NCBI GenBank assembly: GCA_910576845.1
Contig: CAJTJA010000016.1
Span: 1 to 40,230, forward strand
Reading direction: 5' to 3'
Length of the DNA: 40,230 nt
Origin: an uncultured Oscillibacter sp.
GTDB taxonomy: Bacteria > Bacillota > Clostridia > Oscillospirales > Oscillospiraceae
Part shown: one piece after another, positions 1-7,813 of the stretch
How positions within the stretch are numbered: the first letter of the stretch is position 1
Layout of the letters: each line of letters begins with the position of its first letter
Notes under the pieces: model-generated
The model's database searches: none
Told to the model about the DNA's origin: nothing
Seen by the model: only the letters and a program-made list of their open reading frames with translations
Made by a program: the position numbers and the translations under genes

Positions 1-426
1 AGCCCGCTTTCCTGTTTTGGAGAGAGGGGGAGCTAAGCTGGGGGCGAAGAAAACCGGCCCCTTTTCCAAAAATAGATGCTGTCAAAATCGGGGAATTTTT
101 ACATTCTGATTTGCCGCCGCATTACACAAGAAGAAAACCTTCTCCGTTTCGGCTCCGCTGAGCCGCCTCCCCAGGGGGGAATGGGGGAGGGAGGACCCTC
201 GACCAGCTTCTTTGCAAAGGGAGCCAGGCGGGGGCGCATGCCGGAGCAGCACCAGCGGAAAGAGGAGACGGGGCATTTCAATATCTGTTGTCCCCGCTTG
301 TGTCCTGATGAGGGCAGAGGTTTTTGTAAAAACGGAGTATGTCTTGCGCGTCCTCTGCTGATTTCCATTTTCTTTTCCGTTTTGAGCGGTGCATAGTTCC
401 GTTATGGCTGCAATTCTTTACCTGCC
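1..426. other. Non-coding leader region with palindromic GC-rich segment
   Basis: No convincing gene is visible in this stretch; the open frames on both strands lack a good ribosome binding site and resemble no family I know. Around 148-210 there is a short inverted repeat (CGGCTC ... GAGCCG) followed by runs of C and then G (CCTCCCC ... GGGGGAGG) that could fold. This layout resembles the interspersed GC-rich palindromes common between genes of Oscillospiraceae, but that is an impression and cannot be confirmed from one copy. Confidence 0.4.
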
Positions 427-439
427 ATTGATTATCAAT
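427..439. promoter_or_regulatory. Palindromic possible operator upstream of the DUF2975/HTH operon
   Basis: ATTGATTATCAAT is a perfect 13-nt dyad lying 31 bp upstream of the -35 box of the operon that encodes a small HTH regulator. An autoregulatory site is a reasonable guess; nothing else supports it. Confidence 0.25.
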
Positions 440-469
440 TTATTTTTATCGAAAAACAATAAAAATTTA

Positions 470-498
470 TTGACAACCATGGATAAACGTGGTAGGAT
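470..498 (+). promoter_or_regulatory. Sigma-A promoter of the DUF2975 operon
   Basis: TTGACA (470-475) and TAGGAT (493-498) are separated by exactly 17 bp, and the first gene starts 25 bp downstream behind an AAGGAGG site. Confidence 0.8.
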
Positions 499-522
499 GC
501 CAGAAAAAGGAGGCGTTTTGCC

Positions 523-702
523 ATGGGATTGACAATGTTTTTGATTCCCGCCGCGCTGGTGCTGGCCTTATGGGGCGGCGTGATGGCGGTCAGCGGGATT
601 CGGCAGGGAGACAGGCTGAAATTGGCTTCCGCTGCCGGGGTGTTTCTGCTGCTGACGGTTGGTGCGGGTGTGATGATGGAATTCATCACCCGGCCTCTGT
701 GA
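523..702 (+). CDS. Small two-helix membrane protein (59 aa), unknown function
   Basis: This short reading frame is the first gene after the promoter. It begins at an ATG placed 6 nt after AAAAAGGAGG and ends with TGA at 700-702, 14 bp before the DUF2975 gene. The product starts MGLTMFLIPAALVLALWGG and has two hydrophobic stretches (about residues 4-24 and 34-51) separated by a short charged turn (RQGDRLK), so it should be a helical hairpin in the membrane. I do not recognise a family. Its position and spacing make co-translation with the next two genes likely. The call rests on the strong RBS, the position right behind a consensus promoter and the membrane-protein composition. Confidence 0.7.
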   Translation: MGLTMFLIPAALVLALWGGVMAVSGIRQGDRLKLASAAGVFLLLTVGAGVMMEFITRPL

Positions 703-716
703 GAGGAGGAAGGCTT

Positions 717-1301
717 ATGGGAAAAATTCCGGTCCGAAAAGTCGCTGGGGTGCTGAACGTCCTGGTCCTTGCGGCTTTGGTGTGTAATGTGATTGCCCTG
801 TACCTGGTGCCTACGGCGGTGCTTCTGGGCGGTGAGGGCCTTCTGGAAGGTATTGAGGACTATTTGAGCGGGATTTTTTATCCCGGGCCGGACGATATCG
901 TAATAGCTCGTGTTTTTGCCAGCGCGGCGGCGTGGACATTCATCTGGACCGGCGCCTATAACACTGTTTTGACACTGTTTTTGACGGTCTCCGGCTGCTG
1001 CACCGCGGCTATCCTCTGGCAGGCCCGGCAGGTGCTGAAAGCCATCCTCCGGGGGGAACCCTTTGCCCCGTCCAACGCCGTCAGCCTGCGGCGGGCTGCC
1101 GTCTTCTGCTTTCTCATCGCCGGGGCGGCCCTGGCCCGGGTGGTATTCAGTGTGTGCTGCTTCCAGTCCCTCCGGCCCCTGGCCACCTACAACGCCCTCT
1201 TTGTGCCCATGTTCGCCATGGGGGGCCTGCTGTGTCTGGTTATGTCCGCCCTCTTCCGACAGGCGTCGGAACTCAAGGCGGAAAATGACCTGACTATTTG
1301 A
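717..1301 (+). CDS. DUF2975 family membrane protein (YoaS-like)
   Basis: A 194-residue integral membrane protein with four predicted helices (roughly residues 9-33, 65-95, 122-145 and 154-178). Length, helix layout and an immediately downstream small HTH gene fit the DUF2975 family, as in Bacillus subtilis yoaS-yozG. The frame is open further upstream, but that part overlaps the 59-aa gene; the ATG at 717 follows GAGAGGAGGAAGGCTT and is the natural start. The family's biochemical role is not established. The pairing suggests that the membrane protein and the Cro/CI-like regulator act together, perhaps with the membrane protein sensing or sequestering the regulator, which is my inference. Confidence 0.8.
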   Translation: MGKIPVRKVAGVLNVLVLAALVCNVIALYLVPTAVLLGGEGLLEGIEDYLSGIFYPGPDDIVIARVFASAAAWTFIWTGAYNTVLTLFLTVSGCCTAAILWQARQVLKAILRGEPFAPSNAVSLRRAAVFCFLIAGAALARVVFSVCCFQSLRPLATYNALFVPMFAMGGLLCLVMSALFRQASELKAENDLTI

Positions 1302-1311
1302 GGATGCCGCC

Positions 1312-1530
1312 ATGATTGTAGTGAATTTGGATGTGATGATGGCGAAGCGGAAAATGACCCTCTCCCAGCTGTCGGAGAAGGTGGACATCACGCTTGCGAA
1401 TCTGTCGGTGCTGAAAAACAACAAGGCCAAGGCGGTGCGCTTTTCCACGCTGGAGGCGGTCTGCGCCGCTCTGGACTGCCAGCCGGGGGACATCCTGGAA
1501 TATGTTCCCGCTGGGGACGGAGAGCAATGA
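1312..1530 (+). CDS. YozG-like Cro/CI helix-turn-helix regulator
   Basis: A 72-residue single-domain DNA-binding protein. The HTH covers about residues 9-65, with the recognition region around TLANLSVLKNNKAKAVRFS and a C-terminal helix CAALDCQPGDILEY, both typical of the HTH_26/YozG group. It starts 10 bp after the DUF2975 gene, with GAGGATG as RBS. Members of this group bind short dyads near their own promoter; the ATTGATTATCAAT dyad at 427-439 is the best candidate here. It has no sensor domain, so any signal would come through a partner, plausibly the DUF2975 protein. Confidence 0.85.
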   Translation: MIVVNLDVMMAKRKMTLSQLSEKVDITLANLSVLKNNKAKAVRFSTLEAVCAALDCQPGDILEYVPAGDGEQ

Positions 1531-1535
1531 AGAAG

Positions 1536-1556
1536 CTGTCCGCGTGAAGCGGACAG
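1536..1556 (+). promoter_or_regulatory. Intercistronic hairpin between HTH and DUF4173 genes
   Basis: CTGTCCGC (1536-1543) pairs with GCGGACAG (1549-1556) around a 5-nt loop. It has no U-tract, so it is more likely an RNA-processing or stability element than a terminator. Confidence 0.4.
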
Positions 1557-1575
1557 ATGAAGAGGAGAATTTTAT

Positions 1576-3108
1576 ATGAGTGAAGAGAGAAAACCCCTTC
1601 CGCCGGAAGGGTCTGTGAAGTGCACCCCAAAAAAGAAATTGGCGGAGGAATCCGTGGGGCGGTACCGGCTGTTTCTGGTTTTGACGATAGGGTTTTGTTT
1701 TTTGCTGGCGGACGGTCTCGGCTGGCCCTGGGGCATGGGGAACACGGTGACAGTCTTCGCCTGGTATCTTTTGCTGCTGCTGACCGTGGGGCGGGAGGGG
1801 CTGTTCCGCCGCTGGGAGAGCCAGGTGTTGCTGGGGGTGAATTTGGCGCTGGCTTCTACCTTTGCCCTGACATCCAATCCCATGTTTCGCTGGTGGAACT
1901 TCCTGGCGCTGGCAGTTCTTGTCCCTCTTCACGCCACGGCGGGCCTTGGAAGCCGGCCCTGGTGGGATCCGTGGATGCTGGGAGAGCGGTGCGGGCTGCT
2001 GTTTCAGGGATTGTTTGGCAATTTGTGGGCCTGTTTTGCGGCGGCGGTCCCCGATAAGCGGAACGAAGCAAGGCCCAAGCGGACCATGGCGGTGGTGCTG
2101 GGGCTCTGCGGGGCTGTGGGGCTGGTGTCCGTCCTGCTGCCGGTGCTGATTTCGGCGGATGCTCTTTTTGCCGCGTCGACGGTCCGGCTCCGGGAGGCAT
2201 TCCGAATGATCCGGTTCGGCAGCGTGTTCCAGCGGCTGTTTTGGGCGCTGGTGATGACGCCTTTTGTGTTCAGCCTGCTGTATGCCATGGTTCACCAGAA
2301 ACTGCTGTGTCCGCCGGAGAAAAAGAAGGGCTTGCAGGTGGATGCGCTGGGGTTCGCGCTGGTATTGACGGCGGTGGACGGGCTGTACCTGATTTTCCTG
2401 GCGGTTCAGTCTGCCGGTCTGTTTGGCGGCCCGGCGTATCTGGCCAGCCGGGGAATCAGCTATGCGGAGTGGGCCCGGAGCGGCTTTTTCCAGATGGTGG
2501 GGGTGACGGTAGTGAACCTGAGCCTGACGTTGGCGTCTTTGAGCCTGTCTCAGCGGGAAGGAGGAGCCTGGGCGGCGCTCCGGTGGCTGTGCGCTTTTCT
2601 TGCCGGGGAAAGCCTGGTCTTACTGGCCTCCGCAGCCTGGCGGATGACACTGTATGTTTCCGCTTATGGGCTGAGCTTCAAGCGGTGCATGACATATTGG
2701 GGAATGGGAATGATGACATTGTTCCTCGCAGCCGGACTGTGGAAGGCTGTAAGGCCGGATTTCCGGTTTTGCAGAACAGCCTTCCCCCTGGCGTTGGCGG
2801 GGTGGCTGCTCATCAACTGTGTGCCGGTAGATTACCTGGTGGCGAAAAATCAGGTGGACCGCTACCTGAGCGGAGAGAGCCCAACTGTCAGTGTGAATTA
2901 TCTGGCGTACGGCCTTTCCTTTGACACGCTGTCTCAACTGGAGCGGCTGGATGGGGAAAGGCCGGCGGCTCAGTATGAAAGCTATGGGGATGGGGAGTCC
3001 TTGTCGGAACTGCTGGAACGGCGGCGGGATTCCGCCGGGGATCAGTGCCGGGACTGGCGGAGCTGGTCCCTGTCGGCGTGCCTGGCGGCGGGGAGGTGGA
3101 GCGGGTGA
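1576..3108 (+). CDS. DUF4173/DUF4153-like polytopic membrane protein
   Basis: A 510-residue protein with a charged cytoplasmic N-terminus (about 25 residues) and around twelve hydrophobic helices, then a soluble tail from about residue 415. The tail has the family pattern of a conserved 'N...D...A..N..RYL' stretch (NCVPVDYLVAKNQVDRYLSG) followed by 'YL..LSFD.L..L..L', which I associate with DUF4173 proteins. The start ATG follows AGAGGAG with 9-nt spacing. It lies 45 bp after the HTH gene, with a hairpin between them, so it is probably the last gene of the operon. No enzymatic motif is evident and no function is established. Confidence 0.7.
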   Translation: MSEERKPLPPEGSVKCTPKKKLAEESVGRYRLFLVLTIGFCFLLADGLGWPWGMGNTVTVFAWYLLLLLTVGREGLFRRWESQVLLGVNLALASTFALTSNPMFRWWNFLALAVLVPLHATAGLGSRPWWDPWMLGERCGLLFQGLFGNLWACFAAAVPDKRNEARPKRTMAVVLGLCGAVGLVSVLLPVLISADALFAASTVRLREAFRMIRFGSVFQRLFWALVMTPFVFSLLYAMVHQKLLCPPEKKKGLQVDALGFALVLTAVDGLYLIFLAVQSAGLFGGPAYLASRGISYAEWARSGFFQMVGVTVVNLSLTLASLSLSQREGGAWAALRWLCAFLAGESLVLLASAAWRMTLYVSAYGLSFKRCMTYWGMGMMTLFLAAGLWKAVRPDFRFCRTAFPLALAGWLLINCVPVDYLVAKNQVDRYLSGESPTVSVNYLAYGLSFDTLSQLERLDGERPAAQYESYGDGESLSELLERRRDSAGDQCRDWRSWSLSACLAAGRWSG

Positions 3109-3259
3109 GTGCGGAGAAGGCGGTTTAGGAGGGCGAAACGAAGCGTTTGGGCTGCCGGCGCACGCTCTTACAAATCTGCTGCTGAAGCACCTGAATAAAC
3201 ATGGTTGTTGTGAATGTCGAATGAGCCGGAGGCACGTTTTTCAAAAAGGATAAAAGATA
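3109..3259. other. Short intergenic stretch, nothing recognisable
   Basis: Between the DUF4173 gene and the response-regulator promoter I see no gene with a credible RBS and no strong hairpin followed by a U-tract. Confidence 0.4.
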
Positions 3260-3288
3260 TTGCGGCGTCACTGGCTGCGTAGTATAAT
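3260..3288 (+). promoter_or_regulatory. Sigma-A promoter of the bceRS-like operon
   Basis: TTGCGG (3260-3265), 17-bp spacer, TATAAT (3283-3288). The leader to the response-regulator start is about 95 nt. Confidence 0.75.
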
Positions 3289-3389
3289 GACACTGCCGAA
3301 GCGGGAAGATGGTTTGACTGCGCGAAAGGCCTGTGGCCCGATTTGGCACCCTGTTCATGTTCTGACGAGGCCGGGAGGTTTTGCGCTGT

Positions 3390-4073
3390 ATGCATCGTAT
3401 TTTTATTGTGGAGGACGACCATGTTATCGCTGGAGCCGTCCGGAGGCATCTGGAGAGCTGGGGCTATCAGGTTGCCTGTGCGGAAAAGTTTGACGCTGTA
3501 CTGACGGAGTTTCTGGAATTTGACCCGCAGTTGGTGCTGCTGGATATCTCCCTGCCTTTTTTCAACGGCTATCACTGGTGCCGGGAGATCCGGCGGGTTT
3601 CTCAGGTGCCCATTGTCTTTTTGACGTCTGCTTCCGACAATATGAATGTTGTAATGGCTATGCAGATGGGTGGAGATGACCTTCTGGCTAAGCCCTTTGA
3701 TCTGCAGGTTCTCTCTGCTAAGGTGCAGGCTATGCTGCGGCGGGCATATGATTTTGGAACGGCTCCTGCCCTGCTGTCCTGCGGCGGAGCGGTGCTGAAC
3801 CTCTCCAACGGGATACTGACCATTCACGACCAGAGGGTGGAGCTGACCCGGAACGAGCTGAAGCTTCTCCAGCTCCTGTTGGAAAGGAAGGGGCAGATTG
3901 TCAGCCGGGATGCTATGATGACGGCCTTGTGGGAGTCCGACAGCTTTGTGGATGAAAACACGCTCTCTGTAAATGTCAACCGCCTTCGCCGGAAGCTGGA
4001 GGCGGCGGGGCTCCCCGACTTTATCCGTACCCGGAAGGGGGCGGGTTACCTGGTGGAGGAAGCGGTGGTATGA
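3390..4073 (+). CDS. OmpR/BceR-type response regulator
   Basis: A 227-residue two-component response regulator. The receiver domain (residues 1-115) has acidic residues ED D (8-10), phosphoacceptor Asp52 in LLDISLP, Thr79/Ser80 and Lys101 in LAKPF. The winged-helix DNA-binding domain follows (about 128-225), with LTRNELKLLQLLL and the wing RTRKGAGYLVEE. A TTG nine bases upstream is in frame, but it sits only 2 nt from the GGGAGG site, so the ATG at 3390 is preferred. The stop overlaps the kinase start (ATGA). By family it should regulate a peptide-antibiotic detoxification transporter, but no BceAB-type ABC transporter is encoded in the window. Confidence 0.9.
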   Translation: MHRIFIVEDDHVIAGAVRRHLESWGYQVACAEKFDAVLTEFLEFDPQLVLLDISLPFFNGYHWCREIRRVSQVPIVFLTSASDNMNVVMAMQMGGDDLLAKPFDLQVLSAKVQAMLRRAYDFGTAPALLSCGGAVLNLSNGILTIHDQRVELTRNELKLLQLLLERKGQIVSRDAMMTALWESDSFVDENTLSVNVNRLRRKLEAAGLPDFIRTRKGAGYLVEEAVV

Positions 4074-5050
4074 GGGTTTTATGCGCATATCTTGCGCGGC
4101 ATTGGAAGCTGCTGCTGCTTTTGACAGGGTGCGTGGGCATCTGTGCTGTTGTCTTCTGCCTCTATGGCCTGCCGCTGGAATCGGTGGCGTATGCCTTTGT
4201 ACTGTGCCTGGCCTTGGGATTTGTGCTGTTTGTGATTGGCTATTGCCGGTTTTTTCAGCGGCACCGGGAGCTGGAACGGATGCTGGGTCAGACGGCGGGG
4301 AAGGTGCTCTCCCTCCCACAGCCCAGAGGACTGCTGGAGAGGGACTATCAGGCTCTGCTCCAGGCTCTGGCGTCGGATCGTTCTGCCCTGGCTCTGGAAA
4401 ACCGGAACCGGCTTCAGGATATGACGGATTATTATACGCTTTGGGCCCACCAGATTAAGACGCCTATCGCGGCGATGCACCTGCTGCTCCAGGAAGAACC
4501 CCGGCCGGAGCTGGAGGGGGAGCTGCTAAAGATTGGGCAGTATGTTGAGATGGTGCTTGGTTATCTCCGCCTCGGCAGCGCCTCTACGGATTATGTTCTG
4601 CGGAACTGTGATCTGGATGCGCTGCTCCGCCAATCGGTGCGGAAATACGCAAGGCTCTTTATTTTGAAAAAAATATCTCTGGATTTTCAGGAGACAGGAA
4701 AGACTGTGCTGACGGATGAAAAGTGGCTGTGCTTTGTCATAGAGCAGCTTCTGTCCAACGCGTTGAAGTATACCCCGGAGGGAGGCCGCATTCGGATATA
4801 CGGCGACGGGGAGACGCTGGTGATTGCCGACAGCGGCATTGGCATTCAGCCGGAGGATCTGCCGCGGGTTTTTGAGAACGGGTTTACCGGCTACAATGGG
4901 CGGGAGGATAAGAAATCCACCGGCATAGGTCTTTATCTCTGCCGCCAGGTAATGGACCGCTTGAATCATAGTATTTCCATTGCCTCTCGTCCGGGTTCCG
5001 GAACGCTTGTCCGGCTGGACCTCAGCCGCCGGCGGAGAGAGGTGGAGTGA
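4070..5050 (+). CDS. BceS-like intramembrane-sensing histidine kinase
   Basis: A 326-residue kinase with two closely spaced helices (about 13-31 and 39-59) and almost no extracellular loop, as in intramembrane-sensing kinases. The DHp motif is WAHQIKTPIAAMHLLLQ with phospho-acceptor His127. The ATPase domain has the N box around Asn230 (IEQLLSNALKYTPEGG), Asp254 in ADSGIGI, and the G2 box STGIGLYL at 283-290. It overlaps the regulator by 4 nt and the pseudouridine synthase gene by 1-4 nt. BceS kinases normally sense through a BceAB permease in a complex; that partner must be encoded elsewhere or be absent. Confidence 0.9.
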   Translation: MRVLCAYLARHWKLLLLLTGCVGICAVVFCLYGLPLESVAYAFVLCLALGFVLFVIGYCRFFQRHRELERMLGQTAGKVLSLPQPRGLLERDYQALLQALASDRSALALENRNRLQDMTDYYTLWAHQIKTPIAAMHLLLQEEPRPELEGELLKIGQYVEMVLGYLRLGSASTDYVLRNCDLDALLRQSVRKYARLFILKKISLDFQETGKTVLTDEKWLCFVIEQLLSNALKYTPEGGRIRIYGDGETLVIADSGIGIQPEDLPRVFENGFTGYNGREDKKSTGIGLYLCRQVMDRLNHSISIASRPGSGTLVRLDLSRRRREVE

Positions 5051-5973
5051 TGGCGGTCATAACCAGGGTGATTCCACCGGAGGAGGATGGAGCTACGGTC
5101 CGCCATATTCTTCGGGCCAAGCTCTCCTTTTCTTCTCACGCGGTTTCCCGGCTGGCCCATGGGGGTGATGCTATTCGGGTGAACGGTCGGCCGGTTCATA
5201 CGCCGCATATCCTCAGAGCAGGGGATGTGCTGGCGGTAGAAAGCGGAGACCTGCGGCTGCCCAAGACTGCCGTCACGCCGGGAAACTGGCCCTTGCCGGT
5301 CGCCTGGGAGGATGAACATCTGCTGGTAGTTGACAAGCCCGCTGGTATGACGGCCCACGCCTCCAACTTCCTGCCGGACACTCCCACTGTAGCAGGGGCC
5401 TTGGCCTGGGGCCGGGGAACGAATTTTATTTTTCATCCCGTAAATCGTCTGGACAAAGGCACCACCGGGCTGATGGTCGTTGCGAAGAGCGGATATGTTC
5501 ATGATTTGCTTCGCCGGAGACTGCATGGGCCGGCATTCCGCCGAGAGTACCGGGCAATCTGCCTGGGCTGTCCCGCTCCTGAGAAGGGGACGGTGAACGC
5601 GCCCATCGGCCGGGACGAGACGTCGGCGGTGGCAAGGTGTGTCCGGCCAGGCGGCGCTCCCGCTGTGTCGCACTATGAGGTATTATCCAAGGGAGAGGGG
5701 TTGTCCCTTTTGGCACTCCGGCCGGAGACCGGGCGGACCCACCAGCTCCGGGTTCATATGGCCCATCTGGGATGCCCCCTTGCGGGAGACTGGCTTTATG
5801 GAGAGGAAAACCCGAATCTCATCTCCCGTCCTGCGCTTCACTCTTATGCCTTGACACTGCTCCACCCCATCACAGGAGAGCGGCTGGAGCTTACCGCCGC
5901 TTTGCCGGAGGACATGCTGTGGCTGCTGAAGAAACGGTTCCCCGAAAATCTGACCCCTGAGACTGAAAACTAA
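5050..5973 (+). CDS. RluA-family 23S rRNA/tRNA pseudouridine synthase
   Basis: Isomerises specific uridines in structured RNA to pseudouridine. An N-terminal S4-like RNA-binding segment (about residues 15-65) is followed by the catalytic domain with the RluA motif II NRLDKGTTGLMVV, catalytic Asp135. The later GRTHQLRVH motif and the ALHSYALTLLHP segment near the C-terminus also match the family. Length (307 aa) is normal for RluD-like proteins; the exact RNA target cannot be told from sequence. An in-frame GTG at 5047 is an alternative start. The gene is translationally coupled to the BceS-like kinase, which is an unusual neighbour for an RNA-modification enzyme. Confidence 0.88.
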   Translation: MAVITRVIPPEEDGATVRHILRAKLSFSSHAVSRLAHGGDAIRVNGRPVHTPHILRAGDVLAVESGDLRLPKTAVTPGNWPLPVAWEDEHLLVVDKPAGMTAHASNFLPDTPTVAGALAWGRGTNFIFHPVNRLDKGTTGLMVVAKSGYVHDLLRRRLHGPAFRREYRAICLGCPAPEKGTVNAPIGRDETSAVARCVRPGGAPAVSHYEVLSKGEGLSLLALRPETGRTHQLRVHMAHLGCPLAGDWLYGEENPNLISRPALHSYALTLLHPITGERLELTAALPEDMLWLLKKRFPENLTPETEN

Positions 5974-5976
5974 AGC

Positions 5977-6010
5977 GAGGGGCTGTGCCGGTTATCCGGT
6001 ACAGCCCCTC
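5977..6010 (+). terminator. Terminator hairpin after rluA-like gene
   Basis: GAGGGGCTGT (5977-5986) pairs with ACAGCCCCTC (6001-6010), extended inwards by a G-U pair and CCGG/CCGG around a TTAT loop. There is no U-tract on either side. It lies between convergent genes and may serve both. Confidence 0.6.
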
Positions 6011-6051
6011 GGTTCCATATTGCGGCGCCGTGAGTAGGACGGTCCTGCTGT

Positions 6052-6357
6052 TCAGTCCTTTTCCTCCTCTTCGGCCTCCTCCGGAAGAGCGTTGGCTTCA
6101 GCCTCTGCGTCAGACGGTTCTTCCGGCAGGGGAACCTTGTACATTTTCCAGGCCAGCAGTCCCAGGACTATGGCTCCTCCCCCCAGCACGGCCAGCCCCA
6201 GAAGAAATTGCCCTGCTGTGGGGCCGTAAGGGTCTTGGGAGAGATAAGGTTTGGCAATCTGATAAAAGAGGTAAACGAGATATAATGCCGCCAGGCCATA
6301 GATGTTAGCGCGGACTCTGGGATTGATGGGTTCCTTGGGAGCTTGCGGTTTGGACAT
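6052..6357 (-). CDS. Small membrane protein with acidic tail, unknown function
   Basis: A 101-residue protein with a basic, proline-containing N-terminus, two predicted membrane helices (about residues 19-36 and 49-68) and a strongly acidic C-terminal tail (runs of Glu/Asp from residue 78). I do not recognise a family. The ATG follows AAGGAGG with 6-nt spacing and lies 19 bp after the MATE gene, so it is probably transcribed with it. A role linked to the exporter is possible but unsupported. Confidence 0.6.
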   Translation of the reverse strand: MSKPQAPKEPINPRVRANIYGLAALYLVYLFYQIAKPYLSQDPYGPTAGQFLLGLAVLGGGAIVLGLLAWKMYKVPLPEEPSDAEAEANALPEEAEEEEKD

Positions 6358-6376
6358 GAACTTCCTCCTTGCTACG

Positions 6377-7750
6377 TTACGGAGCCGTCTCCGCTGCGTC
6401 GGGCCGGGTGACGCTCCGTACCCACTTCCAACTGTGGAGCCGAAGCGCCACGGGAATGATCTTATAAATTTGATCCCACTTGAGCAGGAAGAATACCGCC
6501 GCCGGCGGACTTTTCCAGCAAAAAGCCGCCATAGCGGAGAAAGGAACGATAATTCCCCACATGCTGATGAGATTCATTTTGGCGCTGAATGCAGTGTCGC
6601 CCCCTCCTCGTATGATGCCGGTATCGCAGGCCATCTGGTAGGAAGTGCCTACCGTAGTGACGGCGATAACCGCCATAAACTGTAGCGCCAGTTTCCGTGC
6701 GGCCTCTGTCAGCGAACCGCCGAAGACGGTAAGAATAGGCGCCCTCATTAAAAAAATAAGCCCGCCGGAAACCAGCCCGATGGCAATGAACAGTGCCTGA
6801 AGGGTAGTTACCAGAGATCGCAGGGCGCTTTGCCGGCCTTCGCCAATGCTGCGTCCCACCACAATTCCGGAGGCGGAGGCTGCGCCGTAGGCCACTACAG
6901 AGAGAACCTGATAGACCTGAACGGCAATGGCGTTTGCCGCTGTCACATCCCCGCCCAGATGTCCCAGGATTCCGGTCTGCACCATCTGGGCAACGCCCCA
7001 GAGGGCCTGGTTTACCAGCACCGGAGACGAAATGCGGTTATAATCCCTGAGATAGCTGCCATCAATAAAAATGAGCTTTTTTAGCGTAAGATTCAGGCGC
7101 TTTTCCCGGTGCTTCAGATAGTAAATGACAATCAGCAGCTCTACGCAGCGGGAGACCAGCGTAGCGACAGCCGCCCCGCGGACACCGAGCTCCGGGCAGC
7201 CGAAATTGCCGTAAATCAAAAGGTAGTTCAGGGCGGTATTGATGCAGAGCGTGGAAAAGGAGATGGCGTAGCCGATTTTCACCACGCCGATGGAGCGGAG
7301 AGAGGCAACCAGAATATTGGTGACGGTGAAGATAATGTAGGAAAAGCAGATAATCTGAAAATACTGCGCCCCCTGTGCAATTACGCCACCGTCGTTGGAC
7401 AGCAGGCGAAGAAGCAGCTCAGGAAACAGCAGGACCAGTATAAAGAGCAGGACGGACAGGGCTGCGCCGAAACGAAGGGCCACGCCGATGATGCTGGAAA
7501 TGGGGTCCAGTTTCTTTTTCCCCCAGTACTGGGACCCTAGAACCACAGCTCCTTCCCCCGCGCCGCCGACCAGCATCTGAAGCAGAAATTGAATCTGGTT
7601 GCAAAGGCTGACGCCGCTCATAGCCTCCTGACTGTACCGGCCCAACATAACGGTATCCATCAGATTTACGCCGAAAGTCAGCAGGTTTTGCAGGGCTAAA
7701 GACAACGTTAGGGCAAAAAAAGCACGGTAAAAGGTCTTTTCACGGATCAT
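6377..7750 (-). CDS. MATE family multidrug/cation antiporter
   Basis: A 457-residue polytopic membrane protein with the twelve-helix, two-lobe layout of MATE exporters, which expel drugs or metabolites using a Na+ or H+ gradient. Family features include the N-terminal LLTFGVNLMDTVMLGRYS segment, AAVATLVSRCVE near residue 195 and the second-lobe ISSPVLVNQALWG and AIAVQVYQ stretches. The frame is open further upstream, but the ATG at 7750 is 10 nt behind AAAGGAG. Substrate is unknown. The terminator of the upstream gene lies just before this RBS, so the gene needs read-through or a promoter I cannot see. Confidence 0.88.
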   Translation of the reverse strand: MIREKTFYRAFFALTLSLALQNLLTFGVNLMDTVMLGRYSQEAMSGVSLCNQIQFLLQMLVGGAGEGAVVLGSQYWGKKKLDPISSIIGVALRFGAALSVLLFILVLLFPELLLRLLSNDGGVIAQGAQYFQIICFSYIIFTVTNILVASLRSIGVVKIGYAISFSTLCINTALNYLLIYGNFGCPELGVRGAAVATLVSRCVELLIVIYYLKHREKRLNLTLKKLIFIDGSYLRDYNRISSPVLVNQALWGVAQMVQTGILGHLGGDVTAANAIAVQVYQVLSVVAYGAASASGIVVGRSIGEGRQSALRSLVTTLQALFIAIGLVSGGLIFLMRAPILTVFGGSLTEAARKLALQFMAVIAVTTVGTSYQMACDTGIIRGGGDTAFSAKMNLISMWGIIVPFSAMAAFCWKSPPAAVFFLLKWDQIYKIIPVALRLHSWKWVRSVTRPDAAETAP

Positions 7751-7770
7751 GCAATACGCTCCTTTGAAAA

Positions 7771-7798
7771 GGCCGGGCACCTAAATAGGTGCCCGGCC
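7771..7798 (-). terminator. Intrinsic terminator after the CD1247-like gene
   Basis: GGCCGGGCACCT (7771-7782) and AGGTGCCCGGCC (7787-7798) form a perfect 12-bp stem with an AAAT loop. Read on the minus strand it is followed by TTTTC, which overlaps the region just upstream of the MATE RBS. Confidence 0.75.
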
Positions 7799-7813
7799 CC
7801 TGACGTGCTTTGA

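Noticed and set aside
76..396. 106-codon plus-strand frame in the first 400 bases
   Set aside because: It runs through a GC-rich palindrome, has no RBS and no recognisable domain; an overlapping minus-strand frame is equally unconvincing.
435..1493. Long minus-strand open frame (352 codons) opposite the DUF2975 and HTH genes
   Set aside because: It is a high-GC shadow: no RBS, no recognisable domain, and the plus-strand genes have RBS sites, membrane helices and family motifs.
7750..7780. N-terminal extension of the MATE protein (ten extra residues)
   Set aside because: It would be translated from within the upstream gene's terminator stem and has no RBS, while the ATG at 7750 has AAAGGAG.
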